Positions 16,351-24,929 are shown, counted from the stretch's first letter. The stretch is DNA of 35,104 nt from Pseudomonadota bacterium (GCA_018241325.1 JAFEEB010000029.1:1-35104), one strand, 5' to 3'. Numbers and translations: made by a program. The notes: generated by a model not told the origin, from the sequence alone.

Positions 16351-17247
16351 TCAGCGCCGCGCGGCCACCCAGATGCCGAGCACGATCAGCGCAAACGCCA
16401 GGCCGTGGTACAGCTGGGGCGCCTCGCCCAGAAACAGCGCCGACAAGATGGCGGCAAAGACTGGCGTGAGGTTGGAGAAAAACCCGGCGACAGCCGGCCC
16501 CGCGCGCTCCACCCCCAGGCCCCAGCAGCGATAGGCCAGCACGGCGGGGCCCACCGCCACGAAGAGCAGGGCCGCGGCGAGCGGCCAGGATGGGTGGATG
16601 AACGCATCGCCCGTGGCCCATTCGGCGCCCGCGAACAGGCCCGACCAGCCCAGGCCGAAGCCCACCTGCCCCAGCAGCAGCGCGGCCCAGTCGGCGCGCA
16701 GCCGTGTGGGCTCGCCCGCCCGCGCGGGCAGCAGCCACGAATACCAGGCCCAACAGAGCGTGGCCAGCAGCATGTACAAGTCCCCGGGCACCAGTTGCAA
16801 CTGCGCCAATTGCTGCCAGCGCCCGCGCGCCAGCACCACCAGCACCCCGGCCATGGACAGCGCGACACCGGCCATCTGCATGCGGGTCACGCGCATGCCG
16901 AAGAACAGCCGACCCAGCGCCAGCATCCACAGCGGCATGGTGGACGCCACCAGCGTCACGTTGACGGGCGTGGACGTGCGCAGCGCCAGGTATTGCAGCG
17001 CGTTGTAGCTGCCCACGCCCAGCAGCCCCATAAGCGCGTAGCGCCGCCACATCGGCCACAAGCCGCTGCCGCGCCGCAACACCCAGGGCGCCAGCGGCAG
17101 CAAGATGCAAAACGCCAGGCACCAGCGGATGAAGTTCAGCGTGATCGGCGACACCAGGCCCACCACCGCGCGGCCGACCACCGCATTGCCGGCCCACAGC
17201 AGGGTCGAGGTGGTCAGCAGGGCGGCGGTGGTGGCGGTCAGGCGCAT
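16351..17247 (-). CDS. EamA/DMT-family transporter (second)
   Basis: A 298-residue inner-membrane protein with about ten hydrophobic segments and two EamA repeats. The first repeat has LLWAGNAVVGRAVVGLVSPI and LNFIRWCLAFCILLPLAPWV; the motif ASTMPLWMLALGRLFFGMR ends the first half, and FSNLTPVFAAILSALFLGE ends the second. Likely a metabolite exporter of the plasma membrane; the substrate is unknown. It is only distantly like the EamA gene at 14258, so it is not a recent duplicate. It is divergent from the quinone oxidoreductase, with 99 bases between the start codons. ATG at 17247 is chosen because hydrophobic sequence begins right after it; no clear ribosome site is seen. Confidence 0.86.
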   Translation of the reverse strand: MRLTATTAALLTTSTLLWAGNAVVGRAVVGLVSPITLNFIRWCLAFCILLPLAPWVLRRGSGLWPMWRRYALMGLLGVGSYNALQYLALRTSTPVNVTLVASTMPLWMLALGRLFFGMRVTRMQMAGVALSMAGVLVVLARGRWQQLAQLQLVPGDLYMLLATLCWAWYSWLLPARAGEPTRLRADWAALLLGQVGFGLGWSGLFAGAEWATGDAFIHPSWPLAAALLFVAVGPAVLAYRCWGLGVERAGPAVAGFFSNLTPVFAAILSALFLGEAPQLYHGLAFALIVLGIWVAARR

Positions 17248-17346
17248 GGGAGAAGGCGGGCGATGCCCATGACCTTGCGCAACACCAACGCCGCGCGCCG
17301 TGGCACCATCGGCGGATGTTTGGAGCTTAAACGAGGACAAGGACCC

Positions 17347-18327
17347 ATGCCGCTTGCCGTTCAAATCGCCCGCCAGGGCGGCCCCGAGGAGATGAAGCTG
17401 GTCGAGGTGGCCGTGGGCGCGCCCGGCCCGGGCGAGGTGCGCATACGCCACCATGCCATTGGCCTGAACTTCATCGACGTCTATCAGCGCAGCGGCCTGT
17501 ACCCGCTGCCCACGCCGCTCACCCTGGGCATGGAGGGCGCGGGCGTCATCGAGGCGGTGGGCGAGGGCGTGACGCACCTGCGCGTGGGCGACCGCGCCGC
17601 CTACGCCAGCAACCCGCCGGGCAGCTACAGCCAGGTGCGCGTGCTGCCCGCGCAGGCGGTGTGCCAGCTGCCCGACGAGATCGACTTCGACACCGGCGCG
17701 GCCATGATGCTCAAGGGCCTGACGGTGCAATACCTGCTGCGCCGCACGCTGCCGGCGGAGGGGTTGCAGGCGGGCGACTTCGTGCTGTGGCACGCGGCCG
17801 CCGGCGGCGTGGGCCTGATCGCCTGCCAGTGGGCCAAGGCGCTGGGCTATCGGCTGATCGCGACCGCTGGATCTGAAGAAAAATGCGCGCTGGCGCTTGC
17901 CAATGGGGCGCAGTACGCTATCAACTACAGAGCAGAGAGTTTTGTCGAACGGGTCCGGGACATCACGGGCGGAGCGGGCGTCAAGGTGGTTTACGACTCG
18001 GTCGGCAAGGACACCTGGGAGGGCTCGCTGCAATGCCTGCGGCCCTTCGGCCTGATGGCCAGCTTCGGCAACGCCAGCGGCGCCGTGCCGCCCTTCGCAC
18101 CGGCCGTGCTGGCGGCCAAGTGCCTGTACGTCACGCGCGCCACGCTGTTTACCCACATCGCCACGCGCGAGCGCTGCCAGGCCATGGCCGATGACTTGTT
18201 TGCCGTGGTGCGCTCGGGCCAGGTCAGGATCCACATCAGCCAGCGCTTTGCCTTGGCCGACGTGCAGGCCGCGCACCGGGCGCTGGAGGCGCGGCAGACC
18301 ACGGGATCGACGATCTTGACCGTGTAG
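17347..18327 (+). CDS. qorA: NADPH:quinone oxidoreductase (QorA type)
   Basis: A 326-residue zinc-free medium-chain reductase that should reduce quinones with NADPH. The N-terminus has GLNFIDVYQRSGLYPLP, the GroES-like domain has LGMEGAGVIEAVGEGV, and the Rossmann loop reads HAAAGGVGLIACQWAKALG. VVYDSVGKDTWEGSLQCLRPFGLMASFGNASG closely parallels E. coli QorA. GAGGA at 17333-17337 sits nine bases before the ATG at 17347; a longer frame from 16288 is an artefact antisense to the EamA gene. Bases 17895-17930, coding for part of the cofactor-binding domain, resemble the dispersed GCTATCAA repeat. Confidence 0.92.
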   Translation: MPLAVQIARQGGPEEMKLVEVAVGAPGPGEVRIRHHAIGLNFIDVYQRSGLYPLPTPLTLGMEGAGVIEAVGEGVTHLRVGDRAAYASNPPGSYSQVRVLPAQAVCQLPDEIDFDTGAAMMLKGLTVQYLLRRTLPAEGLQAGDFVLWHAAAGGVGLIACQWAKALGYRLIATAGSEEKCALALANGAQYAINYRAESFVERVRDITGGAGVKVVYDSVGKDTWEGSLQCLRPFGLMASFGNASGAVPPFAPAVLAAKCLYVTRATLFTHIATRERCQAMADDLFAVVRSGQVRIHISQRFALADVQAAHRALEARQTTGSTILTV

Positions 18328-18461
18328 GCGGCTGCGACGGCAGGTGGCAACGCGATCGCGCCGAATCCATAGAATGAAGCGGCATCGGCGCACTTGCTGC
18401 GACGGCGACCGTCCGCCCTTGCACCCATCTTCCACCCACCGGTCGTGTCGCGGAGCCCAGC

Positions 18462-18932
18462 ATGGCCAAGGCGCATCCCCTTGATCGTTTCATTGGTGCC
18501 GAGCGGACACGCGCCGTGGTCATCGACCGCTGCGCTCTCGTGCGACGCCGTGCCGCCATGTGCCTGCGAGCGTTGATCGTGCTGGCGGCGCTGGGCTTGG
18601 GCTTGGGCGCCGCGCCGCCGGCACGCGCTGCCGACGTCGCCATCACCCAGCCCGCCAACGAGCAAACCATCCACAGCAACCCGGGCGAAGTGCTGGTCCG
18701 CGTGCAAGCCACCGGCGCCGCCCCCGGCAGCCGCGTGCGCCTGTTCGTCGATGGAGCGCAGCAGTCCCAAGACCAAGGCGGCGGCGTGTTTGTCCTGCGC
18801 GGCGTCGAACGCGGGGCGCATGTCCTGCGGGCCGAGTTGATCGACGCCCAGGGCAACCTGGTGGCGGCGGCCCAGCCGGTGACCTTTTACCTGTGGCATG
18901 CGTCGCGCCTCAATCCCCATCGGGGGAGGTGA
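18462..18932 (+). CDS. Secreted protein with Ig-like/PBP1C C-terminal-like domain
   Basis: A 156-residue predicted exported protein. The hydrophobic stretch CLRALIVLAALGLGLGAA (about 34-51) followed by PARAAD looks like a signal peptide ending at ARA-AD. The mature part, ITQPANEQTIHSNPGEVLVRVQ to AAQPVTFYLWHASRLNP, resembles the small all-beta domain found at the C-terminus of PBP1C and in many proteobacterial periplasmic proteins. The first 32 residues before the signal are unusually long and basic; initiation at ATG 18558 is a fair alternative, although only 18462 has a ribosome-like CGGAG upstream. Function is unknown. Confidence 0.7.
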   Translation: MAKAHPLDRFIGAERTRAVVIDRCALVRRRAAMCLRALIVLAALGLGLGAAPPARAADVAITQPANEQTIHSNPGEVLVRVQATGAAPGSRVRLFVDGAQQSQDQGGGVFVLRGVERGAHVLRAELIDAQGNLVAAAQPVTFYLWHASRLNPHRGR

Positions 18933-19026
18933 AGTGGGGGCTAATCCCGCCGTCGAGGCGAGCCTCACATTCAGTGCATGTCCTATCATGCTGCAGAACC
19001 ATCCGCTCGAGTTCAAAGGGAACCTT

Positions 19027-19533
19027 ATGAAAACGTTCGCGATGATCATCCTTCTCGCGGCTTCGGTTCACGGAGCGCTCGCACAAACACCGGAGCAAAT
19101 TGCCGCAGCCAAGGTAACCCGCTGCGTGACCGACGAGTACAGCTTCAAGAGGCCCGGTGTCTTCGACCGGAGTCAAGCCTATTTCAGCGCGTTCAATGAT
19201 CCGACTTCCAAAACCGTGCTCTTGTCAATAACTGGAGTTGCGGAGCGAAGCTTCGTGAACCCAGGCTTCGACATTTATCGAGCCAAATTGGTGCAGAACG
19301 GTCGCGTTATCAACTTGGCCATGGAAAATCGAGAAATAAATGCCAACACGGCGCTGGCGGTGCCGGAGCCGGGATTCAAAACAGGTTTGGCGTCGGATGC
19401 TGTACCGGAGGGTGTCACCAGAGGTGTGTTGATTTCCAGTCTCCCGAGTTTCTTCGATCTCGAAAAACCGATTTCAGGGGTCGTTTTTGGTGACATCAAC
19501 TACAAGTGCAGAAACCTGCCGGCCGCGCATTAG
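19027..19533 (+). CDS. Secreted hypothetical protein, AT-richer than its neighbours
   Basis: A 168-residue protein I do not recognise. MKTFAMIILLAASVHGALA-QT is a clear signal peptide, so the product is periplasmic or secreted. The mature part has two cysteines (in TRCVTDEY near the start and NYKCRNLP near the end), which could form one disulfide, and is rich in beta-type sequence. AAAGGGAA at 19015-19022 supports the ATG at 19027. Codon choice is less GC-biased than in the surrounding genes (for example GAAAATCGAGAAATAAATGC), which with the neighbouring toxin-antitoxin genes suggests a horizontally acquired patch. Confidence 0.7.
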   Translation: MKTFAMIILLAASVHGALAQTPEQIAAAKVTRCVTDEYSFKRPGVFDRSQAYFSAFNDPTSKTVLLSITGVAERSFVNPGFDIYRAKLVQNGRVINLAMENREINANTALAVPEPGFKTGLASDAVPEGVTRGVLISSLPSFFDLEKPISGVVFGDINYKCRNLPAAH

Positions 19534-19561
19534 GGCGGGTCGATCTGTGAGAAACCAGACT

Positions 19562-19788
19562 ATGACTGTCACCGCCACGCTGTCGAGCAAGTTTCAAATC
19601 ACCATCCCGAAAGCCGTGCGCGAAGAGCAGCGCTGATACGCGGAGCAAGAGTTCGCCTTCATTCCCCCAAGGGCAAGGGTGTGCTTGTCATGCCCGTGTC
19701 TGAATTGGCCCAGTTGTGGGGTATCGCCAAGGGTGCACGCAAGGGCGGCTGTCGCGATCTCAACCGTAGTGGTATCGACACGCAATGA
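19562..19788 (+). pseudogene. Broken AbrB/SpoVT-type antitoxin gene
   Basis: The first 24 codons read MTVTATLSSKFQITIPKAVR, the swapped-hairpin DNA-binding domain of AbrB/MazE-like antitoxins. The frame then meets TGA at 19634-19636, where the family usually has a tryptophan (TGG). Translation past it continues as YAEQEFAFIP, then shifts frame at a run of five C (19664-19668). In the new frame it reads KGKGVLVMPVSELAQLWGIA to the TGA at 19786. One nonsense change plus one frameshift make a full product unlikely. No matching toxin gene is present. The last 29 bases overlap the 3' end of yoeB on the other strand. Confidence 0.8.
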
Positions 19789-20023
19789 TCGCCAGCGCAT
19801 CGCCTTCGACGGCATAGACGAGCCGGTGGGTGTCATCAATGCGTCTTGACCAGAAGCCTGACAGGTTCTCGCGCAAGGGCTCGGGCTTGCCGATGCCGTC
19901 GAAAGGGTGTCGCATCGCGTCCTGGATCAGAAGGTTGATGCGTCGCAGCGTCTTTCGGTCCTGGCCTTGCCACCAGACGTAGTCGGCCCAAGCGGAAGCG
20001 GTCCAGAGCAGCCGTTCAGGCAT
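19760..20023 (-). CDS. yoeB: YoeB toxin (Txe/YoeB family mRNA interferase)
   Basis: An 87-residue RelE-superfamily endoribonuclease that cleaves mRNA on the ribosome. The sequence follows E. coli YoeB closely: KPEPLRENLSGFWSRRI, THRLVYAV and the ending ACRYHYG. The catalytic residues map to E48, R67, H85 and Y86, all present, so the toxin looks active. It overlaps the end of yefM by eight bases, the usual antitoxin-first arrangement, with production coupled to the antitoxin. Its 3' end overlaps the broken AbrB-like gene. Confidence 0.93.
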   Translation of the reverse strand: MPERLLWTASAWADYVWWQGQDRKTLRRINLLIQDAMRHPFDGIGKPEPLRENLSGFWSRRIDDTHRLVYAVEGDALAIIACRYHYG

Positions 20024-20270
20024 CGGCCAGACCGCGTGCCTTGGATTTGCCCGCGCGCAACTGCTGGATGGATCGGGCCAGGTGCGCGGCGTTGGCGGGT
20101 GACTTGAGCAGGTGCACCGTTTCTTGCCAACTGTTGAAGGTGTCCAGCGACATCACGACCGCATCCGGCGCATCCCTCCGCGTGATGACGGCGACGTCCG
20201 CGTCTTCAACAACTTGATCAATCACCTGTTTCAGGCGATTGCGGGCGTCTGAGAAGTTGATGGCGCGCAT
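20016..20270 (-). CDS. yefM: YefM antitoxin (Phd/YefM family)
   Basis: An 84-residue antitoxin that binds YoeB and represses its own operon. MRAINFSDARNRLKQVIDQV is the Phd/YefM DNA-binding N-terminus, and VVMSLDTFNSWQETVHLLKS is the conserved middle; the rest is the flexible toxin-binding tail. The start is ATG at 20270; the frame extends to 20357 but through promoter sequence. A palindrome and a -10-like TATACT lie just upstream. It comes first in the operon and overlaps yoeB by eight bases. Confidence 0.93.
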   Translation of the reverse strand: MRAINFSDARNRLKQVIDQVVEDADVAVITRRDAPDAVVMSLDTFNSWQETVHLLKSPANAAHLARSIQQLRAGKSKARGLADA

Positions 20271-20274
20271 TGGA

Positions 20275-20300
20275 CTTGACCAGTAAATTGGACAAGTATA
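20275..20300 (-). promoter_or_regulatory. yefM-yoeB promoter and operator palindrome
   Basis: CTTGACCA (20275-20282) and TTGGACAAG (20288-20296) form an inverted repeat 4-26 bases upstream of the yefM start. Read on the minus strand, TATACT at 20300-20295 fits a -10 box about 25 bases before the ATG. A good -35 is not seen. The palindrome spans the predicted start of transcription, where an autorepressing antitoxin would bind; that role is inferred. Confidence 0.55.
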
Positions 20301-20325
20301 CGCCAAGGATTCGATTCGACCCGGT

Positions 20326-20844
20326 TCATTTGCCACGCCGCACCCGCAGCAGCTCATCCAGGATCAACCCGACCGCCCCCGCCGTGATCGCCGCGTCCGC
20401 CAGGTTGAAGGCCGGGAAGTGACCGCGGTAGAACAGGCCGTCCAGAAACGGCCAGTGGAAGTCCAGAAAGTCCACCACGTAGCCGTGCTGCAGCCGGTCG
20501 ATGACGTTGCCGACGGCGCCGCCCAGGATCATCGAGAGGGAAAACGAAAACAGCCTTTGCCCCGCGTGCGTGCGCAGCAGCCAGACGATGAAGCCGGACG
20601 CGCCCAGCGCCAGCGCGACGAAGAACCAGCGCTGCCAGCCGCTGCCGCCGGCCAAGAAGGAAAACGCCGCGCCGGTGTTGTGGGCGCGCACGATGTTGAA
20701 GAAGCCCGTGACAGGCGTGGCGTCGCCCAACTGGTAGGCGCCCAGGATCAGCCACTTGGTCAGCTGATCGAGCAGCACCACCAGGACGGCCAGCGCCAGC
20801 CATGGGGCCAGGCGGGCGCTCGCCATTGCGTTGCCGCGCGCCAT
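20326..20844 (-). CDS. lspA: Lipoprotein signal peptidase LspA
   Basis: A 172-residue inner-membrane aspartic protease that removes the signal peptide of prolipoproteins after lipid attachment. Four hydrophobic helices are visible. The conserved blocks are [41 protein letters not shown] and [11 protein letters not shown]. The catalytic pair is D125 (in VVDF) and D150 (in NLAD). The segment between them is somewhat longer than in Pseudomonas LspA. It follows ileS with one base between the ileS TGA and its ATG, the standard ileS-lspA operon. ATG at 20826 is an alternative start. Confidence 0.96.
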   Translation of the reverse strand: MARGNAMASARLAPWLALAVLVVLLDQLTKWLILGAYQLGDATPVTGFFNIVRAHNTGAAFSFLAGGSGWQRWFFVALALGASGFIVWLLRTHAGQRLFSFSLSMILGGAVGNVIDRLQHGYVVDFLDFHWPFLDGLFYRGHFPAFNLADAAITAGAVGLILDELLRVRRGK

Positions 20845-20845
20845 G

Positions 20846-23680
20846 TCAGGCGATGGTGCGCGTCTCGCCCGCGCCGTACAGGTTGCTGACGCAGCGCCCG
20901 CACAGGGTGGGGTGCTCGGCCGTGTGGCCGACGTCGGCGCGGTAGTGCCAGCAGCGCTCGCATTTTTGATGCTTTGAGGCGCTGGCGCTTGCCTGGAGCG
21001 CGCTGCCAGCTATCAATTCGATATCAGAGGTGATGAAGACGAAGCGCAACTCGTCGCCCAGGCTGGCCAGCAGGGCGTGGTCGTCGGGGGGCACGGTCAG
21101 TTGCAGCTCGGCCTGCAATGACGAGCCGACGGCGCCTTGCTCGCGCACGGCCTCGATTTCCTTGTTGACCGCTTCGCGCACGGCGCGGATGCGCGCCCAC
21201 TTGGCCAGCAGCGCGGCGTCGGGCGCGGGAAAGCGCCAGAACTCTTCCAGAAATATCGAGTCGCCCCCGCCCACCAGCTTCCAGGCCTCTTCGGCGGTGA
21301 AGCTGAGAAAGGGCGCCATCCAGCGCAGCAGGGCCTGCGTCAATTGCCACAGCGCCGTCTGCGCGCTGCGCCGCGCCAGCGATTTGGGCTGCGTGGTGTA
21401 GAGGCGGTCTTTCAGCACATCCAGATAAAAACCGCCCAGGTCTTCGGAGCAGAACAATTGCAGCTTGGCGACGACGGGGTGGAACTCGTACACCTCGTAG
21501 TGCGCCAGCACCTCGGCCTGAAACTCGGCGGCGCGCGCCAGCAGCCAGCGGTCGATCTCCAGCATCTCGGCTGGCGGCACCGCGTCTTTGGCGGGGTCGA
21601 AGTCGCTGGTGTTGGCCAGCAAAAAGCGCAGCGTGTTGCGGATGCGGCGGTAGGTGTCCACCACGCGCGCCATGATCTTGTCGTCGCCGGCGATGTCGCC
21701 CGAGTAGTCGCTCGACGCCGTCCACAGGCGCAGCAGCTCGGCGCCCCATTTCTTGTTGGCCTGCTGCAGGTCGATGCCGTTGCCCAGGCTCTTGCTCATC
21801 TTGCGGCCCTGCGCATCGACGGTGAAGCCGTGCGTGAGCAGGCTGCGGTAGGGCGCGCGGCCGCGGATGGCGCTGGCCAGCAGCAGCGACGAATGAAACC
21901 AGCCGCGGTGCTGGTCGTGGCCCTCCAGGTACATGTCGGCCTCGGGACCGCTTTTGTGGTGCTCGCTCGGGTGCGAGCCGCACAGCACGTGCTCGAAGGT
22001 CGAGCCCGAGTCGAACCAGACTTCGAGGATGTCGTTGAACTTGCGGTAGTGCTGCGCGTCCTCGGCACCCAGGATTTCCTCGGCCGTCACGCGGCTCCAG
22101 GCCTCGATGCCGCCCCGCTCGATGATGTCGGCCGCCTGGTCCAGAATTTCGAGCGTGCGCGGGTGCAGCTCGTCCGTCTCCTTGTGCAAAAAGAAGGCAA
22201 TCGGCACGCCCCAGGCGCGCTGGCGGCTGATGACCCAGTCGGGCCGGCCGGCGATCATGTCGCGCAGGCGGGCCTTGCCGGAGGGCGGGTAGAAGGCGGT
22301 GTCTTCGATGGCGCGCAGGGCGGTGGTGCGCAGCGTTTCGGGGGCCTTGTCCCGGGTGAAGACGCCAACGCCCTCGTCCATGCGCACGAACCACTGCGAG
22401 GCGGCGCGGTAGATCACCGGCGACTTGTGGCGCCAGCAGTGCGGGTAGCTGTGTTGCAGGCTGCTGGTGGCCAGCAGGCGTCCGGCGTCTTGCAGCGTCT
22501 TGATGATGACGGGCTGGGCCTTCCAGATGTTCAGGCCGCCGAACAGCGGAAAGTCATCGGCGTAGCTGCCGCCGCCCTGCACCGGGTTCAGGATGTCGGC
22601 GTGCGCCAAGCCGTGCGATACGCAGGAGTTGAAATCTTCCACGCCATAGGCGGGCGCCGAGTGCACGATGCCGGTGCCGTCGGTGTCGGTGGCGTAGTCC
22701 GCCAGATACACGGGCGAGAGGCGCCGGTAGCCGGCATCGACGTCGTAGAGCGGGTGCTTGAATTCGAGGCCGGCCAGCTTCTCGCCCTGGGCGGTGGCGA
22801 TGACCTTGCCATCGATTTGATAGCGCTTGAGGCAGTCTTCGACGCGCGCCGTGGCCAGCACCAGCAGGCCCTTGGGCGTATCGACCAGCGCGTATTCGAT
22901 CTCGGGGCCGAGGTTGAGCGCCTGGTTGGCGGGGACCGTCCAGGCCGTCGTCGTCCAGATGACGACGAAGGCGGGCTTGTCCAGTTTGGGCAGGCCGAAG
23001 GCGGCGGCGAGCTGGCCCGGATCGGCCGCCTCGAAGGCGACATCGACGGTGTGGCTCTTCTTGTCCTGATACTCGATCTCGGCCTCGGCCAGCGCCGATC
23101 CGCAGTCGAAGCACCAATAAACCGGCTTGAGGCCCCGATAGACGAAGCCGCGCTCGACCAGGCGCTTGAACACGCGCAGCTCGCCCGCCTCGTTGCCGAA
23201 GTTCATCGTCTTGTACGGGTTGTCCCATTCGCCCAGCACGCCCAGGCGCTTGAAGTCGGCCATCTGCAGGGCGATCTGCTCGGTGGCGTAGGCGCGGCCC
23301 CTGGCCTGCATCTCGTCGCGGCTCAGGTTGCGGCCGTAGAGCTTTTCGATCTGGTTTTCGATCGGCAGGCCGTGGCAGTCCCAGCCGGGCACGTAGTGCG
23401 CGTCCATGCCGGAGAGTTGCCGGGCCTTGACGATCATGTCCTTCAGGATCTTGTTGACCGCGTGGCCCGCGTGCAGCGTGCCGTTGGCATACGGCGGGCC
23501 GTCGTGCAGGATGAACTTCTCGCGTCCGGCGCGGGCGGCGCGCAGCCGCTTGTACAGGCCCTGGTCTTCCCAGTCCTTGACCCAGCCGGGCTCGCGCTTG
23601 GGCAGGTCGCCGCGCATGGGGAAGGGCGTGTCGGTCAGGTTGAGCGTGGCGCGGTAGTCGGTCTGGGTGTCGGTGTTCAT
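20846..23680 (-). CDS. ileS: Isoleucyl-tRNA synthetase
   Basis: A 944-residue class I synthetase that charges tRNA-Ile and edits valine. The HIGH signature appears as HAGH (70-73) in [17 protein letters not shown], and KMSKS is at 627-631. The editing domain is in the middle, with [16 protein letters not shown]. The C-terminal zinc site is C907-x2-C910 and C927-x2-C930. Just before it, residues 886-906 ([20 protein letters not shown]) are encoded by a copy of the dispersed GCTATCAA repeat, so the linker between the anticodon-binding part and the zinc finger appears to be repeat-derived. Gene order ribF-ileS-lspA is normal for proteobacteria. ATG at 23680 fits the family but lacks a strong ribosome site. 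Confidence 0.97.
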   Translation of the reverse strand: MNTDTQTDYRATLNLTDTPFPMRGDLPKREPGWVKDWEDQGLYKRLRAARAGREKFILHDGPPYANGTLHAGHAVNKILKDMIVKARQLSGMDAHYVPGWDCHGLPIENQIEKLYGRNLSRDEMQARGRAYATEQIALQMADFKRLGVLGEWDNPYKTMNFGNEAGELRVFKRLVERGFVYRGLKPVYWCFDCGSALAEAEIEYQDKKSHTVDVAFEAADPGQLAAAFGLPKLDKPAFVVIWTTTAWTVPANQALNLGPEIEYALVDTPKGLLVLATARVEDCLKRYQIDGKVIATAQGEKLAGLEFKHPLYDVDAGYRRLSPVYLADYATDTDGTGIVHSAPAYGVEDFNSCVSHGLAHADILNPVQGGGSYADDFPLFGGLNIWKAQPVIIKTLQDAGRLLATSSLQHSYPHCWRHKSPVIYRAASQWFVRMDEGVGVFTRDKAPETLRTTALRAIEDTAFYPPSGKARLRDMIAGRPDWVISRQRAWGVPIAFFLHKETDELHPRTLEILDQAADIIERGGIEAWSRVTAEEILGAEDAQHYRKFNDILEVWFDSGSTFEHVLCGSHPSEHHKSGPEADMYLEGHDQHRGWFHSSLLLASAIRGRAPYRSLLTHGFTVDAQGRKMSKSLGNGIDLQQANKKWGAELLRLWTASSDYSGDIAGDDKIMARVVDTYRRIRNTLRFLLANTSDFDPAKDAVPPAEMLEIDRWLLARAAEFQAEVLAHYEVYEFHPVVAKLQLFCSEDLGGFYLDVLKDRLYTTQPKSLARRSAQTALWQLTQALLRWMAPFLSFTAEEAWKLVGGGDSIFLEEFWRFPAPDAALLAKWARIRAVREAVNKEIEAVREQGAVGSSLQAELQLTVPPDDHALLASLGDELRFVFITSDIELIAGSALQASASASKHQKCERCWHYRADVGHTAEHPTLCGRCVSNLYGAGETRTIA
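20961..21025 (+). repeat. Dispersed GCTATCAA repeat inside ileS
   Basis: On the plus strand, GCGCTTGCC, GAGCGCG and CCAGCTATCAATTCGATA appear in the same order and spacing as in the intergenic copies. The copy lies wholly within ileS, in antisense orientation, and is read through in frame as residues 886-906. Confidence 0.65.
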
Positions 23681-23700
23681 GGCGGGAGCAGGGCGGAATA

Positions 23701-23755
23701 TGAGTCAAATCAGCCGTTTGCGCTTGACGGATGCGCGCAGGCAGCTATCAATACA
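23701..23755 (+). repeat. Dispersed GCTATCAA repeat between ribF and ileS
   Basis: A long copy: TGAGTCAAATCAGCC, then GCGCTTGACGG, then GCGCGCAGGCAGCTATCAAT. It fills much of the 116-base gap upstream of ileS, so it is part of the ileS leader or of the intercistronic RNA after ribF. Confidence 0.7.
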
Positions 23756-23796
23756 GGAGCGGGGCGCAGGGCGGCGTGCGGGGCGCCGCGGCCCCT

Positions 23797-24819
23797 TCAA
23801 ATTCGCGCCGGGTGTGCGGCCAGCCAGGCGCGCGCGTCGGCCAGGTCGCGCGCAATGCCTTCGGCGAGCGCCGCCAGGCTGTGATAGCGCAACTCGTCGT
23901 GCAGTTTGTGCAGCAGTTCCACGCGGATGATTTTACCGTAGGCCCCCTCGGCACCCAGGTGCGCGGGCCACTGCAGGCAATAGGTTTCCAGCAGCACGCG
24001 CCCGCCGTTGATGTCGTGCGGATCGAGCGAGGGGCGCACGCCCAGGTTGGCCACGCCGGGCAGCGGCGCATCCCCCAGCCCGTGCACGCGCACCACGAAG
24101 ATGCCGCTGGCGGCGGGCTTCCAGGCGTGCGAGCGGCGCGAAAAGCGCAGGTTCAGCGTGCGAAAGCCGTCGCCGCGGCCGGCCGCGCTCTCGCCCAGCT
24201 TGCGGCCCAGGTGCCGCCCATGCACCACGTGGCCGCTGATGGCGTAGGGCCGCCCCAGCAGCGCGGCCGCCTCATCCATGCGCCCGGCGGCCAGGGCGGT
24301 GCGCACGGCCGTGCTGGACACACGCACGCCATGCACCTCGTAGCTTTGCATGCGCGCCACGTCAAAGCCCCGCTGCTGGCCGGCCGCGTCCAGCATGGCG
24401 TAGTCGCCCGCGCGCTTGGCGCCAAAGCGAAAGTCGTCGCCCACCAGCGCGTAGCGCACGCCCAGGCCGCGCACCAGCATGTCGTCGATGAAGGCCTGGG
24501 GCGGCTGCGCCGCCAACCGTGCGTTGAAGGGCAGCACGATGGCCTGGTCGATGCCGCAACGCGCCAGTTCGGCCAGCTTGTCGCGGAAGGTGACGATGCG
24601 CGCGGGCGCCAGCTCGGGCTTGTTCAGCACGGCGGCAAAGTGGTCGCGCGGGTGCGGCTCGAAGCTCATCACGCAGCTGGGCACGCCGCGCTGCGCCGCC
24701 TCGGCACGCAGCAGCGCCAGCATGGCCTGGTGGCCGCGGTGCACGCCGTCGAAATTGCCGATGGTGAGCGCGCAACCCGGGGCGATGCCGGGGTGGTGCA
24801 GGCCGCGAAAGATCTTCAT
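23797..24819 (-). CDS. ribF: Bifunctional riboflavin kinase/FAD synthetase RibF
   Basis: A 340-residue enzyme that phosphorylates riboflavin to FMN and adenylates FMN to FAD. The N-terminal FAD synthetase domain has LTIGNFDGVHRGH (18-30), FEPHPRDHF and VSSTAVRTAL. The C-terminal kinase domain starts near residue 190. There the conserved GRxLGFPTxN loop is split: GRKLG (205-209), then about nine extra residues ESAAGRGDG, then FRTLNLRF. The rest (KPAASGIFVVRV, GVANLGVRPS, LLETYCL) is normal, so the insertion is probably a lineage feature rather than damage. ATG at 24819 fits the family; a piece of the GCTATCAA repeat occupies the 5' leader. It is the first gene of the ribF-ileS-lspA run. Confidence 0.95.
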   Translation of the reverse strand: MKIFRGLHHPGIAPGCALTIGNFDGVHRGHQAMLALLRAEAAQRGVPSCVMSFEPHPRDHFAAVLNKPELAPARIVTFRDKLAELARCGIDQAIVLPFNARLAAQPPQAFIDDMLVRGLGVRYALVGDDFRFGAKRAGDYAMLDAAGQQRGFDVARMQSYEVHGVRVSSTAVRTALAAGRMDEAAALLGRPYAISGHVVHGRHLGRKLGESAAGRGDGFRTLNLRFSRRSHAWKPAASGIFVVRVHGLGDAPLPGVANLGVRPSLDPHDINGGRVLLETYCLQWPAHLGAEGAYGKIIRVELLHKLHDELRYHSLAALAEGIARDLADARAWLAAHPARI

Positions 24820-24827
24820 GAAGTATT

Positions 24828-24851
24828 GAATTGATAGCGCCTCGCGCAAGC
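24828..24851 (-). repeat. GCTATCAA repeat remnant in the ribF leader
   Basis: Read on the minus strand the site gives GGCGCTATCAATTCAATA just ahead of the ribF ATG, matching one end of the dispersed repeat. The other half is degenerate, so it is a partial copy. Confidence 0.45.
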
Positions 24852-24868
24852 CACGTCCGCGCCAGACG

Positions 24869-24929
24869 GTCAAATCCTTTTGAAAAAAAGAGTATATTGC
24901 CAAGGCACCCGCAGGCTTGTCGCGGGTGC
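24869..24929 (+). promoter_or_regulatory. Candidate promoter and leader hairpin of the HNH gene
   Basis: An AT-rich island in very GC-rich surroundings holds TATATT at 24893-24898, a good -10 box, with only a weak -35-like GTCAAA at 24869-24874 (18-base spacer). Directly downstream, GCACCCGC (24905-24912) pairs perfectly with GCGGGTGC (24922-24929) around a nine-base loop. The leader to the GTG start would be about 85 bases and would begin with this hairpin. Promoter function is inferred. Confidence 0.5.

Noticed and set aside
16106-16534. Small plus-strand frames across the fold-back element and repeat copy 2
   Set aside because: They consist of repeat sequence plus the antisense of the EamA gene, with no family likeness or ribosome site.
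16288-17346. N-terminal extension of the qorA frame
   Set aside because: It is antisense to the EamA gene at 16351-17247, and QorA alignment starts cleanly at 17347.
21137-23884. 915-residue open frame on the plus strand across ileS
   Set aside because: The minus-strand IleS has all synthetase motifs; the plus frame is its complement with no family likeness.
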